Assembly: GCF_000244955.1 (NCBI RefSeq)
Contig: NZ_CM001439.1
Coordinates: 1,640,628-1,704,627 of the forward strand
Direction of reading: 5' to 3'
Origin: Saccharomonospora marina XMU15
Lineage (GTDB): Bacteria; Actinomycetota; Actinomycetes; Mycobacteriales; Pseudonocardiaceae
DNA: 64,000 bases
Position 1 is the first letter of the stretch. Each line of letters opens with the position of its first letter. A model generated the notes under the pieces. It searched no databases. It had not been told where the DNA came from and saw nothing but the letters and a program-made list of their open reading frames with translations. A program made the translations under genes and the position numbers. Shown in pieces: positions 26,584 through 36,581 of this stretch.

Positions 26584-27048
26584 GTGGCGATCGGCGAGAC
26601 ACACCTGACCGTGGTCGGGAACGTGTGCAGTGAACTGAACCGCAAGACGCTGGCCAGCGGCGACGAGGTGGTCAGCTTCTGGCTGCGCAGCAACGAGCGA
26701 AGGTTCGACAAGGAAAGCGGAGGCTGGACCGATGGGCGGCATTTCTCGATCAGGGTGACCTGCTGGCGACGTATTGCGGACACCGTGGCCGCCTCGCTGT
26801 CGAAGGGCGACCCGGTGATCGTCAACGGGCGCCTCTACACCAACCGGTACGAGGCCGAGGGGCAGCCTCGGTCGATTCCCGAACTGGAAGCGCTGGCGAT
26901 CGGCCCGAACCTCGCCAGATGCAGTGCCAGTGTGCGGCGAGACAGTCGAGGCACCCGATCGGGTCCCCCATCGTGTGACCGGCCCGGTGAGTTCGGGCCC
27001 ACCGGCGGCGACCAAACCGGGACCGGGCAGCGGGTGACGGCGGCATGA
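26584..27048 (+). CDS. Single-stranded DNA-binding protein paralog (Rv2478c-type)
   Basis: 154 residues from GTG at 26584, with GACGAGG upstream. The OB-fold core has THLTVVGNVCSELNRKTLAS, FWLRSNERRFDKESGGW and VTCWRRIADTVAASLSKGDP, standard for SSB. The tail has no acidic DDDIPF tip, so it likely does not recruit the replication partners of the main SSB. It precedes ettA as in M. tuberculosis (Rv2478c-Rv2477c). It may serve repair, recombination or competence rather than replication; that is inference. Confidence 0.88.
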   Translation: MAIGETHLTVVGNVCSELNRKTLASGDEVVSFWLRSNERRFDKESGGWTDGRHFSIRVTCWRRIADTVAASLSKGDPVIVNGRLYTNRYEAEGQPRSIPELEALAIGPNLARCSASVRRDSRGTRSGPPSCDRPGEFGPTGGDQTGTGQRVTAA

Positions 27049-27159
27049 GCGCGTCGCGGTGGGTATATGCCCGATCACGAAGCGGGAGAACGGCCTACGG
27101 TCGGTGCCGGGACGGTGACCGGCGTCAGGGAGCCAGCAGGCTCGCTCTACGATCGTTGT

Positions 27160-28836
27160 ATGGCCGAGTTCATCTACACCATGAAGAAGGTGCGCAAGAC
27201 CGTCGGGGACAAGGTGATCCTCGACGACGTCAGCACCGCGTTCTACCCCGGTGCGAAGATCGGCGTGGTGGGACCGAACGGTGCGGGCAAGTCCACCGTT
27301 CTCAAGATCATGGCTGGGCTCGACCAACCGAGCAACGGCGAGGCTTTCCTGCAGCCGGGGGCCAGCGTGGGCATTCTCCTGCAGGAACCACCGCTGAACG
27401 AGGAGAAGACCGTACGCGGCAATGTCGAGGAGGGGCTCGGCGAGATCAAGGTCAAGCTCGACCGCTTCAACCAGATCGCGGAACAGCTCGCCACCGACTA
27501 CAGCGACGAGCTCATGGACGAGATGGGCAAGCTGCAGGAGGAACTCGACCACGCGGACGCCTGGGAACTGGACTCGCAACTCGAGCAGGCGATGGACGCG
27601 CTGCGCTGCCCGCCAGGGGACGAGCAGGTGGCACACCTGTCCGGTGGCGAGCGCCGCCGGGTCGCCCTGTGCAAGCTGCTGCTGTCGAAGCCCGACCTGT
27701 TGCTGCTCGACGAGCCGACCAACCATCTCGACGCCGAAAGTGTGCTGTGGCTGGAGCAGTTCCTGGCGAACTACCCCGGTGCCGTGCTCGCGGTGACCCA
27801 CGACAGGTACTTCCTCGACAACGTCGCGCAGTGGATCATGGAACTCGACCGCGGTCGAGTCGTCGGGTACGAGGGCAACTACTCCACCTACCTGGAGAAG
27901 AAGCGCGAACGACTCGAGGTGCAGGGCAAGAAGGACGCCAAGCTCGCCAAGCGGCTGCAGAGCGAGCTGGAGTGGGTCCGGTCGAACGCGAAGGCCAGGC
28001 AGACGAAGTCCCGTTCGCGCCTGGACCGCTACGAGCAGATGGCCGCGGAGGCCGAGCGGAACAAGAAGCTGGACTTCGAAGAGATCCAGATTCCGCCGGG
28101 GCCGCGACTGGGCAATATCGTTGTCGAGGTCGAGCACCTGCGTAAGGGCTTCGACGACCGGTTGCTGATCGATGACCTGACGTTCACACTGCCGCGCAAC
28201 GGCATCGTCGGTGTGATCGGGCCCAACGGGGTGGGCAAGACGACACTGTTCAAGACGATCGTCGGGCTGGAGGAGCCGGACTCGGGCAGCGTGCGGATCG
28301 GCGAGACCGTGAAGCTGTCCTATGTGGACCAGCAGCGGGCCGGTATCGACCCGAACAAGACCGTGTGGGAGGTCGTGTCCGACGGACTCGACTACATCCA
28401 TGTCGGCCAGGTCGAGATGCCCTCGCGGGCGTACGTCAGCGCGTTCGGCTTCAAAGGTCCGGATCAGCAAAAACCCGCCGGAGTGCTTTCCGGCGGTGAA
28501 CGCAACCGTCTCAACCTCGCGTTGACGCTGAAACTCGGCGGGAACCTGATCCTGCTGGACGAGCCGACCAACGACCTGGACGTCGAGACACTGGGTTCGC
28601 TGGAGAACGCCTTGGAGCAGTTCCCGGGCTGCGCCGTGGTGATCTCGCACGACCGCTGGTTCCTCGACCGCGTGGCGACACACATTCTCGCCTGGGAGGG
28701 AGATGACGAGAACCCGGCGAAATGGTTCTGGTTCGAGGGCAACTTCGAGGGCTACGAGAAGAACAAGATCGACCGGTTGGGGCAGGAAGCCGCTCGGCCG
28801 CACCGGGTGACGCACCGCAAGTTGACCCGCGATTGA
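27160..28836 (+). CDS. ettA: Energy-dependent translational throttle protein EttA (ABC-F ATPase)
   Basis: 558 residues from ATG at 27160, close to the 555 of E. coli EttA. Two ABC domains carry Walker A motifs GPNGAGKST and GPNGVGKTT, signature motifs LSGGERRR and LSGGERNR, and Walker B runs LLLLDEPTNHLDAES and LILLDEPTNDLDVET. The linker after the first domain (GNYSTYLEKKRERLEVQGKK) is the P-site tRNA interaction region. EttA binds the ribosome E site and gates elongation according to ATP level. It has no membrane domain. A TACGAT box about 6 nt before the ATG and absence of a ribosome site suggest a leaderless mRNA. Confidence 0.95.
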   Translation: MAEFIYTMKKVRKTVGDKVILDDVSTAFYPGAKIGVVGPNGAGKSTVLKIMAGLDQPSNGEAFLQPGASVGILLQEPPLNEEKTVRGNVEEGLGEIKVKLDRFNQIAEQLATDYSDELMDEMGKLQEELDHADAWELDSQLEQAMDALRCPPGDEQVAHLSGGERRRVALCKLLLSKPDLLLLDEPTNHLDAESVLWLEQFLANYPGAVLAVTHDRYFLDNVAQWIMELDRGRVVGYEGNYSTYLEKKRERLEVQGKKDAKLAKRLQSELEWVRSNAKARQTKSRSRLDRYEQMAAEAERNKKLDFEEIQIPPGPRLGNIVVEVEHLRKGFDDRLLIDDLTFTLPRNGIVGVIGPNGVGKTTLFKTIVGLEEPDSGSVRIGETVKLSYVDQQRAGIDPNKTVWEVVSDGLDYIHVGQVEMPSRAYVSAFGFKGPDQQKPAGVLSGGERNRLNLALTLKLGGNLILLDEPTNDLDVETLGSLENALEQFPGCAVVISHDRWFLDRVATHILAWEGDDENPAKWFWFEGNFEGYEKNKIDRLGQEAARPHRVTHRKLTRD

Positions 28837-28908
28837 CAACAGCGGTGTGAACGTCCAGCGTCCCCAGCACTGAGCGAACACCCGGAGCAACCGTTGAGCG
28901 GAGTCCCC

Positions 28909-31065
28909 GTGAGAGCCACTGAGCACACCAGCCGAAAGGCGGCCAACGGTCGCCATCCCGCTGTTCGCGAGGGTGAGGACGGGGCGACCGCCGCGGTCGA
29001 GCAGCTTGTCCGGCAGGCGGCACTGCTGCAGGTGCGTGCTCCCGAACTCGCCTTGGTACTCGGTGAGCGAGCCGCCTCGATCGCGGAGTCGGCGGGCAGG
29101 AACGAGCTGTGGATTCGCGCGGAGACACTGGTCGTGCAGGCCAGAGTCAGCTTGGGCCACCGTGCGTCGACGGTGGCAAGGGCGGTCGCCGCGTTACGTG
29201 CGGCAGAGGATGCCGGGCAGCAGCCGATGGCCGCGCAGCTGCGGACCGACCTGGCGGTGTGTGCCCGCAGCGTCGGAGCGCCGCTGACCGGGCTTGCAGT
29301 GCTCCGTCCGGTGCTGACCGTGAGTGGGCTTTCGGCGGCGCAGCGCGCGGCGGCACTGTGTCACCTCGTGGGCTGCCTCGGCACCCTGGGCCGCAAAGCC
29401 GAACTCGACCGGATACTGATGGAGGGCGACCGGCTCATCTCCGTGGACGACACCATGGATGCGGACACCAGGCTGGTGGCCAGAGCCATGATGCGAGTCG
29501 GTATCTCGGCACATCGGCGCAGGCACGGTGACCTCGTCGGGGCCGCAGATGCGGCACGCACCGGAATCGGCTTCCTCGACAACCTCACGGACGCGGGCGC
29601 CGATGGCGGGCTCGCGCGGTCGCGCCTGGTGTTGCAGCTGGCGTGCGCGCTGCTCGACAGGGGTGACGGTGAACTCGCACTGGAGATAGCCGAACCTCTC
29701 GTCACCGCACCCGAGCGGGCGGCGAGCGTGGCGCCGGTGGGTTGGCTGCGGTTGGCCGTCGCTACGCGGGTTCACCTGGCCAACGGCTCGGCTGAGACGG
29801 CGGCACGCATTCTGCGGCATGCCGTGCACAGCGTGGACCGGCACGGGCTGCATGCGCTGACCGCACGCTTGTGGCTGGAGCTGGCCAACGTCGAGGAACG
29901 TATCGGCCAGGCGACGGAGGCGATCCAGTGCCTGTACCGTGCCCGAGCGTCGGAACACCTGCATGCCAGGACCCGCAGCCAGGCCAGGGGGGCGCTGACG
30001 GGTGAGTTCGGCTCCGGTGAGCAGGCACCCGTGGATCTCGCGGAGGTCGTCGCCGCGGCGGCACGGGCTTCCGCGGGGAAAGCGCCGCAGCCCGCGGCCG
30101 CGCCGACCACGCCACAGCAGAGCCGAACGGCAGGCGGACAGCCGCGGCAGACGCAGGGGGACAGCGAGCAGCCGAAGGTCGCGCAAGGAGGCCGCAGGCG
30201 GGCGACCTCGCCCACGGAGCAAGGCACACCGGATCGCAAGCGCAAGGTCGTGTTGCCCATGCTGCGCATGGCGCAGCAGGCAGAGCAAAGCGAGAGTGCT
30301 CCCCCGGAATACGAAACCGCGTCGCCGCAGGCGCCACGGCCGGGCTTCGATCCCGATCCGGAACCCAACCGCGGTGGCCAGGAGCCTGAGCGTCAGGAAC
30401 GCGCAACCGGTACCGGGTGGCGGCAACCGACCTGGGACAACGCTCAACCTGCCTTCAACTCCCGACGCAAGCGGCACGATTCCGAGCACGGCTCGGTCGC
30501 GGCGAGGTCGGTGCTGGATCGGCTCGGCATCTCACCCGGTGGTGCAGGCGGCAGGCGAAGGGCGGCGAACGACGGCGAGGCACCGGATCAACCGGAGACC
30601 ACGGGCCCGGCTGCTGCCTCGAAAGCCGAGTTCTCGCAGGCCGCGACGCAGGAGAGCCCCGCCGTCGACGAGACCGGACCGCTACCGCCGGTGGGACCGG
30701 CACCGTCCGATGGCTACGGTTGGCTGCCGCGGCTGAAACTGCCGCCGTCCTTGGCGCCGCTGGAGGATCTCAGTTCCGAGGAGCCCACCCTGTCGCACTC
30801 GCAGTCGGATTCCTCGGGGCGGCCGAGCGCAGAGGCCGACCACGAACGCCGGGAACCTGTGGAGCAACCCCGAGTGCCCGCGGAGGAGCCACCGCCGGAC
30901 GCGGGCCTGGCCGAACTCCTTGCCAGGGCGCTCGCCGAACACCAGGCGGGTACCTCCAGCGCTGCCGCGTTGGTGAAGCGGCTCGGGGTTGAACAAGGCG
31001 AACCAGATGAACACGGCGAGACCGGTCGGCGACCCCGCGTGAATGGCAAGCACCGCAACGAGTAA
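28909..31065 (+). CDS. Helical-repeat protein with long disordered C-terminal half
   Basis: 718 residues from GTG at 28909 (GGAG 5-8 nt upstream; a TTG at 28894 is less likely). Residues about 15-365 are Ala/Leu-rich helical hairpins resembling tetratricopeptide repeats (for example AALRAAEDAGQQPMAAQLRT, LELANVEERIGQATEAIQ). From about 370 on the sequence is Pro/Gln/Ser/Glu-rich and should be unstructured, except for conserved islands RKVVLPMLRMAQQ, ARSVLDRLGISPGG and GLAELLARALAEHQAG. It lies between ettA and NAD-GDH. I do not know a function; the build suggests a scaffold. Confidence 0.8.
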   Translation: MRATEHTSRKAANGRHPAVREGEDGATAAVEQLVRQAALLQVRAPELALVLGERAASIAESAGRNELWIRAETLVVQARVSLGHRASTVARAVAALRAAEDAGQQPMAAQLRTDLAVCARSVGAPLTGLAVLRPVLTVSGLSAAQRAAALCHLVGCLGTLGRKAELDRILMEGDRLISVDDTMDADTRLVARAMMRVGISAHRRRHGDLVGAADAARTGIGFLDNLTDAGADGGLARSRLVLQLACALLDRGDGELALEIAEPLVTAPERAASVAPVGWLRLAVATRVHLANGSAETAARILRHAVHSVDRHGLHALTARLWLELANVEERIGQATEAIQCLYRARASEHLHARTRSQARGALTGEFGSGEQAPVDLAEVVAAAARASAGKAPQPAAAPTTPQQSRTAGGQPRQTQGDSEQPKVAQGGRRRATSPTEQGTPDRKRKVVLPMLRMAQQAEQSESAPPEYETASPQAPRPGFDPDPEPNRGGQEPERQERATGTGWRQPTWDNAQPAFNSRRKRHDSEHGSVAARSVLDRLGISPGGAGGRRRAANDGEAPDQPETTGPAAASKAEFSQAATQESPAVDETGPLPPVGPAPSDGYGWLPRLKLPPSLAPLEDLSSEEPTLSHSQSDSSGRPSAEADHERREPVEQPRVPAEEPPPDAGLAELLARALAEHQAGTSSAAALVKRLGVEQGEPDEHGETGRRPRVNGKHRNE

Positions 31066-31155
31066 CGGCGCCCGGCGTCGAGGCTTGCCCGGTCACAGTA
31101 AGGTAACCCTGGAGCGGCACGACGTGGTGTGAATGCCAGGGAGTGGAGAGTTGCG

Positions 31156-34100
31156 TTGCCTGAGATGAGCTCGACCGGAGTCTCGGTTCGATCGGCCGAA
31201 GAGGGACTGGACGGCTCGATGCGAGATGGTCCCCGACGGTCTCGCAGCCCGGAACAGATCCGGGACGAGTTGGTCGACTCGGCCGCCTCGCAGACCCCCG
31301 ACATCGCAGCTCTGATCCGCCTGTACTACCGCCTCATCCCCGCCGAGGAGATCATCGGCGACGAACCCTCGGACCTCGTCGGCGCGGTGCGTTCACATCT
31401 CGAGCTGGCCGCGGAACGGGTTCCCGGCAGGCCGGTCGTCCGGCTGTTCAACCCGACCATCGAGCAGGACGGCTGGGCGCGGGAAGCCACCGTCGTGCAA
31501 CTGGTCACGGACGACATGCCGTACCTGGTCGACTCCGTCGCCGCCGAGTTGTCCCGAAACGGCGTGCAGGTACAGCGCATCGTCCACCCCATCGTCGTGG
31601 TGAGCAGGGACGTCACCGGGCACCTGCTGCGGGTACATCCCGAGGCCGACGTCGCGGAGCCGCCGGCGGGAGCGGCCACGGAATCCTGGATGTATCTCGA
31701 GATCGATCCGATCGGGGACCCGCACCGGGCGCAGGACCTCGATCGCCGACTCACCGCGGTGCTCGGGGACGTGCGCGAAGTCGTCGAGGACACCGAGAAG
31801 ATGGCCGAAGCTGCGCGCCGCATCGCGGACAGGCTGGAGGCCGATCCGCCGCCGTCGCCAACGGAGGACGTCGAGGACGCCACGAAACTGTTGCGGTGGC
31901 TGACCGAAGGGCACTTCACCTTCCTCGGTTACCGCCGCTACGAGGTGGTCGCCGACCCCGACGGTGGCCAACCGGCGCTTCGCGCGGTGCTGGCCTCCGG
32001 CCTCGGTGTGCTACGGCAGGACAGTCTGGCCGCGCGCAGCCTCACCGAGGGCGCCGACCGTGCCGCGCAGGCGCTGAACCCGACCTTGCTGGTGCTGACG
32101 CACGCCAGCGCACCGTCCACAGTGCACCGTCCGGTGTATCCCTACTACATCGGGGTGCGGATCTTCGACGAGCATGGCTACATCAAGGGGGAACACCGCT
32201 TCCTCGGCATGTTCACCACATCGGCGCTGCACGAGGACGTGCTCGACATCCCGGTGATCGATCGCAGGGTGCGCGAGGTCATTCACCGAGCGGGCTTCCC
32301 GATGGAGTCCTACTCCGGGCAGCGGATGCTCGAGGTGCTGCAGAACTGGCCACGCACGGACCTGTTCTCCGCCGACCTCGATTCGCTGTACGTGACGGCG
32401 ACCGGCGCGATCACCCTGGCCGACCGCAGGCGGTTGCGGCTGTTCCTGCGCAGGGACCCCTACGGCCGGTTCTACTCGTGCCTGGTCTTCCTGCCCCGCG
32501 ACCGCTACACCACCCGGTCCCGGCTGGCCATGCAGGAAGTGTTGCTGGACGAGTTGGACGGAACCCACCTCGAGTACAGCACGCGGCTGGGCGAGACCAT
32601 GCTGGCGCAGGTGCACTTCACCGTGCACACCGACCCCGTCGGCACCGCCGAGCCCGACACGCTGCGCATCCAGGAGCGGCTGAACGAGGCCGTGCGTAGT
32701 TGGGACGACCGTATGGTTGACGCGATCCTCGCCGAGCGCAGGGTCAGGGCGGGCGACGGCAGGGCCGTGACGCTCGCGGGGGAGGAGTCGGCCACCGAAC
32801 AGGGCCAGCGTTTCGCGCAGATGTTCCCCGAGGCCTACAAGGAGGACTTTCCCGCCGAGGTCGCGCTCGCCGACCTGCGCAACCTGGAGGCGTTGCACGG
32901 CAGCGACGACCTGAACATGTCGTTCTACGTTCCCGACGACGCGGACCCGGGCCAGCGGCGGTTCAAACTGTATCTGCTCGGCGAGGGTGTCACGCTGTCC
33001 GCGCTGCTGCCGGTGCTGCAGCGGATGGGCGTCGAGGTGATCGACCAGCGGCCCTACGAGTTGCGGCGCGAGGACGGCAGCCGGGCGTGGATCTACGATT
33101 TCGGTTTGCGCGTGGAGCCCAAGGTGCTCGCCGAACTCGACGAGCAGGCCGAGCGCGATCTGCGCGCCCGGTTCCAGGACGCGTTCGCCGCCGCCTGGTT
33201 GGGCAAGGCGGAGACCGACGGCTTCAACGCGCTCGTGCTACGCGCGGGGCTGAACTGGCGCCAGGTCGCGGTGTTGCGGGCCTACTCGCGTTATCTGAGG
33301 CAGGCAGGCAGCCCGTACTCGCAGGAGTACATCGAAAACGCCGTGTTGAACCACACCGAGATCGCCACGGCACTGGTGCGGTTGTTCGAGACCCGGTTCG
33401 GGCCCGGCCTTGATTCGCAAGAGCGCGCGCAGCGCACCGACATTCGGATCGCGGAGATCAACACCATGATCGACGCGGTGACCAGCCTGGACAGCGACCG
33501 AATCCTGCGCAGGCTGCTGGCGGTGATCGTGGCGACGTTGCGCACCAACTTCTGGGTGGCTGACGAGCAGGGCAGGCCGCGCCCCTACCTGGCCTTCAAG
33601 CTCGACCCGCAGCAGGTTCCCGACCTGCCGGAACCCCGCCCGGCCTACGAGATCTTCGTGTGCTCGCCCCAGGTGGAGGGCGTGCACCTGAGGTTCGGTT
33701 CCGTCGCCCGTGGTGGATTGCGCTGGTCGGACCGCAGGGAGGACTTCCGTACCGAGATCCTGGGTCTGGTGAAGGCGCAGGCCGTGAAGAACGCGGTGAT
33801 CGTCCCGGTGGGAGCGAAGGGCGGTTTCGTCCTGAAGACCCCGCCCGCGCCGACCGGCGACCCCGCGGCCGACCGCGATGCACTGCAGGCCGAAGGCGTC
33901 GCCTGCTACCGGATGTTCATCTCCGGGTTGCTCGACCTCACCGACAACCTCGTGGACGGTGAGACGGTTCCGGCTCCGAACGTGGTCAGATACGACGGAG
34001 ACGACAACTACCTCGTCGTGGCCGCGGACAAGGGAACGGCCTCGTTCTCCGACATCGCCAACGAGGTGGCCGCCGAGTACGGCTACTGGCTCGGCGACGC

Positions 34101-36147
34101 GTTCGCCTCCGGCGGCTCGATGGGCTACGACCACAAGGCGATGGGCATCACCGCGCGCGGTGCCTGGGAAAGCGTCAAGCGACACTTCCGCGAACTGGGT
34201 GTCGACACTCAGAGCGAGGACTTCACCGTCGTCGGCATCGGGGATATGGCCGGTGACGTGTTCGGCAACGGGATGCTGCTGTCGGAGCACATCCGCCTGG
34301 TGGCCGCCTTCAACCACTTGCACATCTTCTTGGACCCCAACCCGGATGCGGCCCGCTCCTACCGGGAACGCAAGCGGCTGTTCGAACTTCCCCGTTCGTC
34401 GTGGGAGGACTACGACCGCTCGCTCATCAGCGAAGGCGGTGGGGTGTTCCCCCGCAGCGCCAAGACCGTGCCGATCACGCCCCAGGTTCGTGCGGCCCTC
34501 GGGCTTGCCGAAGACATGGTGCGGATGTCGCCCGCGGAACTCGTACACGCCATCCTGCAGGCACCGGTGGATCTGCTCTGGAACGGCGGGATCGGGACCT
34601 ACGTCAAGGCCGAGAGCGAGACCCACGCCGACGCCGGTGACAAGGCCAACGACGCGGTGCGCGTGAACGGCAGCCAGCTTCGGGTGAAGGTGGTCGGCGA
34701 GGGCGGCAACCTAGGGCTGACGCAGCGCGGACGCATCGAGTTCGCCAGGCACGGCGGCAAGATCAACACGGACGCGCTGGACAACTCCGCCGGGGTGGAC
34801 TGCTCCGACCACGAGGTCAACATCAAGATCATGCTGGACCAGCTGGTGTCGGCGGGGGAGCTGGACCGAGGCAGGCGAAACGACCTGCTGGAGCAGATGA
34901 CCGGCGAGGTCGCGGAACTGGTTCTGGCCGACAACTACCGACAGAACGCCGTGCTCGGCATCAGCAGGGCGCACGCGTCCCCGATGCTTTCCGTTCACCG
35001 GCGACTGGTGTCCGCGCTGGAGGAGAAGGGCGCACTCGACCGCTATCTCGAGGCGTTGCCGAGCGACGCGGAGTTCGCCGAACTCGAAAAGGCAGGCCTC
35101 GGCCTCACCTCACCGGAGCTGGCCACGCTGCTCGCTCACGTGAAGCTCGATCTCAAGGACGAGCTGCTCGGCAGCGAACTGCCCGACGCCGACGTGTTCG
35201 CGCGCAGGCTCGGGGAGTACTTCCCGACTCCGTTGCGGGACAAGCACGCCGACGGGATCGCCCGGCACCCGCTGCGTCGCCAGATCACCACCACGTTGGT
35301 GGTCAACGAAGTCGTCGACGGCGCGGGCGTGTCGTATGCGTTCCGGCTGGCCGAGGAACTCAACGCCACGGCGACCGACGCCGTTCGTGCCTTCGCGGTG
35401 GTTACGAGCGTCTACGGCCTTCCGGAGCTGTGGTCGGGCATCTGCGCACTCGACAACGTGGTTTCCACCGATACCGCCGACGCGATGGTGCTGGAGACAC
35501 GCAGGCTGCTCGACCGTGCCGCCCGCTGGTTCTTGACCAACCGGCCCCAGCCGTTGGCGGTGGGCGCCGAGATCAGCAGGTTCGGGGCGGCGGTGGCCGA
35601 GTTGTTGCCCAGGCTCGGCGACTTGGTACGGGGTGAGGAAGCCGACGGTGTGCACAGGCAGGCCGCGTCGCTGATCGGCCAGGGGGTGCCCGCCGAGCTG
35701 GCGCGGCGTGTCTCGCTGCTGCTGTCCAGTTACGGCCTGCTCGACATCATCGAGGTCGCCGAACTCGCCGAGCGCGAGGTTGGGCTCGACGCCGAGCGCA
35801 GCCCGATCGAGACAGCCGAGCTGTACTACGCGCTGTCCGACCATCTGGGGATGGAGCGCATGCTGGTCTCGGTCAACCAGCTCGAGCGGGACAACCGCTG
35901 GCACGCGCTGGCCCGGCTCGCGCTGCGTGACGACCTGTACTCCTCGTTGCGGGCCATCACCCTCGACGCGCTACGGCACACCGATCCGGAGGAAAGCGTG
36001 GCCGACAAGATCGCCAAATGGGAGCAGGCGAACGCCTCCCGGCTGGCGAGGGCGCGGGCCACGCTCGACGAGATCGAGACTTCCGGCGGGCTGGACCTGG
36101 CCATGCTTTCCGTGGCGGCGCGACAGATCCGCAGCACCGTGCGATGA
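31156..36147 (+). CDS. gdh: NAD-specific glutamate dehydrogenase, large (about 180 kDa) type
   Basis: About 1,663 residues, close to the 1,651 of Streptomyces clavuligerus GDH. I favour TTG at 31156 with GGAGAG upstream; ATG at 31165 and GTG at 31129 are alternatives. N-terminal ACT-like regulatory domains (residues about 50-650) precede the catalytic core, where GGLRWSDRREDFRTEILGLV, KAQAVKNAVIVPVGAKGGFV and GGSMGYDHKAMGIT hold the substrate and Lys residues; GEGGNLGLTQRGR starts the NAD fold. The enzyme converts glutamate to 2-oxoglutarate and ammonia. In M. tuberculosis (Rv2476c) it is controlled by GarA. Its stop overlaps the thioesterase start (ATGA). Confidence 0.95.
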   Translation: MPEMSSTGVSVRSAEEGLDGSMRDGPRRSRSPEQIRDELVDSAASQTPDIAALIRLYYRLIPAEEIIGDEPSDLVGAVRSHLELAAERVPGRPVVRLFNPTIEQDGWAREATVVQLVTDDMPYLVDSVAAELSRNGVQVQRIVHPIVVVSRDVTGHLLRVHPEADVAEPPAGAATESWMYLEIDPIGDPHRAQDLDRRLTAVLGDVREVVEDTEKMAEAARRIADRLEADPPPSPTEDVEDATKLLRWLTEGHFTFLGYRRYEVVADPDGGQPALRAVLASGLGVLRQDSLAARSLTEGADRAAQALNPTLLVLTHASAPSTVHRPVYPYYIGVRIFDEHGYIKGEHRFLGMFTTSALHEDVLDIPVIDRRVREVIHRAGFPMESYSGQRMLEVLQNWPRTDLFSADLDSLYVTATGAITLADRRRLRLFLRRDPYGRFYSCLVFLPRDRYTTRSRLAMQEVLLDELDGTHLEYSTRLGETMLAQVHFTVHTDPVGTAEPDTLRIQERLNEAVRSWDDRMVDAILAERRVRAGDGRAVTLAGEESATEQGQRFAQMFPEAYKEDFPAEVALADLRNLEALHGSDDLNMSFYVPDDADPGQRRFKLYLLGEGVTLSALLPVLQRMGVEVIDQRPYELRREDGSRAWIYDFGLRVEPKVLAELDEQAERDLRARFQDAFAAAWLGKAETDGFNALVLRAGLNWRQVAVLRAYSRYLRQAGSPYSQEYIENAVLNHTEIATALVRLFETRFGPGLDSQERAQRTDIRIAEINTMIDAVTSLDSDRILRRLLAVIVATLRTNFWVADEQGRPRPYLAFKLDPQQVPDLPEPRPAYEIFVCSPQVEGVHLRFGSVARGGLRWSDRREDFRTEILGLVKAQAVKNAVIVPVGAKGGFVLKTPPAPTGDPAADRDALQAEGVACYRMFISGLLDLTDNLVDGETVPAPNVVRYDGDDNYLVVAADKGTASFSDIANEVAAEYGYWLGDAFASGGSMGYDHKAMGITARGAWESVKRHFRELGVDTQSEDFTVVGIGDMAGDVFGNGMLLSEHIRLVAAFNHLHIFLDPNPDAARSYRERKRLFELPRSSWEDYDRSLISEGGGVFPRSAKTVPITPQVRAALGLAEDMVRMSPAELVHAILQAPVDLLWNGGIGTYVKAESETHADAGDKANDAVRVNGSQLRVKVVGEGGNLGLTQRGRIEFARHGGKINTDALDNSAGVDCSDHEVNIKIMLDQLVSAGELDRGRRNDLLEQMTGEVAELVLADNYRQNAVLGISRAHASPMLSVHRRLVSALEEKGALDRYLEALPSDAEFAELEKAGLGLTSPELATLLAHVKLDLKDELLGSELPDADVFARRLGEYFPTPLRDKHADGIARHPLRRQITTTLVVNEVVDGAGVSYAFRLAEELNATATDAVRAFAVVTSVYGLPELWSGICALDNVVSTDTADAMVLETRRLLDRAARWFLTNRPQPLAVGAEISRFGAAVAELLPRLGDLVRGEEADGVHRQAASLIGQGVPAELARRVSLLLSSYGLLDIIEVAELAEREVGLDAERSPIETAELYYALSDHLGMERMLVSVNQLERDNRWHALARLALRDDLYSSLRAITLDALRHTDPEESVADKIAKWEQANASRLARARATLDEIETSGGLDLAMLSVAARQIRSTVR

Positions 36148-36581
36148 CCGTGGGTCAGTACGTGGCGCTGGTGCGTCCTCGCTGGTCGGACATGGACGTT
36201 TTCGGGCATGTGAACCACGCCAACCTGGTGACGCTGCTGGAGGAGGCGCGGGTGCCGCTGCTGTTCGACGGTGCCGAGGCGAAAGGTCTTTCGGAGTTCG
36301 CCAAGGGTATCGTCGTGGTGCGGCTGGAGGTGGCGTATCGAACGCCGATCGTCGTCGACGGCCGGGAAGTGCGGGTGGAGATCACGTTGAGCCAATTGAG
36401 ACATGCCTCGTTCACTCTCGACTATCTGGTTCGTACCGGGTGCGGCGAGGGCGACGAGGTCGCGGCGACCGCCAGTACCGTGCTCGCTCCCTACGACGTC
36501 AACCTCGCACGCCCGCGACGGCTGACCGCTTCCGAACGCGCATATCTCAGTTCGCACCTTCCCGGAGGAGCGCCCAGGTGA
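36144..36581 (+). CDS. Hotdog-fold thioesterase (4HBT type, Rv2475c-like)
   Basis: 145 residues. The opening RPRWSDMDVFGHVNHANLVT (D-x-D-x4-H-x-N) is the 4-hydroxybenzoyl-CoA thioesterase signature with the catalytic Asp. The ATG overlaps the GDH stop and its own stop overlaps the next start (GTGA), so three genes are one translational unit, as in M. tuberculosis (Rv2476c-Rv2474c). It should hydrolyse acyl-CoA; which acyl group is unknown. Confidence 0.9.
   Translation: MTVGQYVALVRPRWSDMDVFGHVNHANLVTLLEEARVPLLFDGAEAKGLSEFAKGIVVVRLEVAYRTPIVVDGREVRVEITLSQLRHASFTLDYLVRTGCGEGDEVAATASTVLAPYDVNLARPRRLTASERAYLSSHLPGGAPR

Noticed and set aside
26476-29160. Long (894-codon) open frame on the minus strand
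   Set aside because: It lies antisense to the SSB and ettA genes, which have clear domains and starts. Its translation is rich in residues expected from reversed GC-rich codons and shows no domain.
33238-34626. 462-codon minus-strand open frame
   Set aside because: It lies antisense to the catalytic core of the glutamate dehydrogenase gene and has no recognisable motif.
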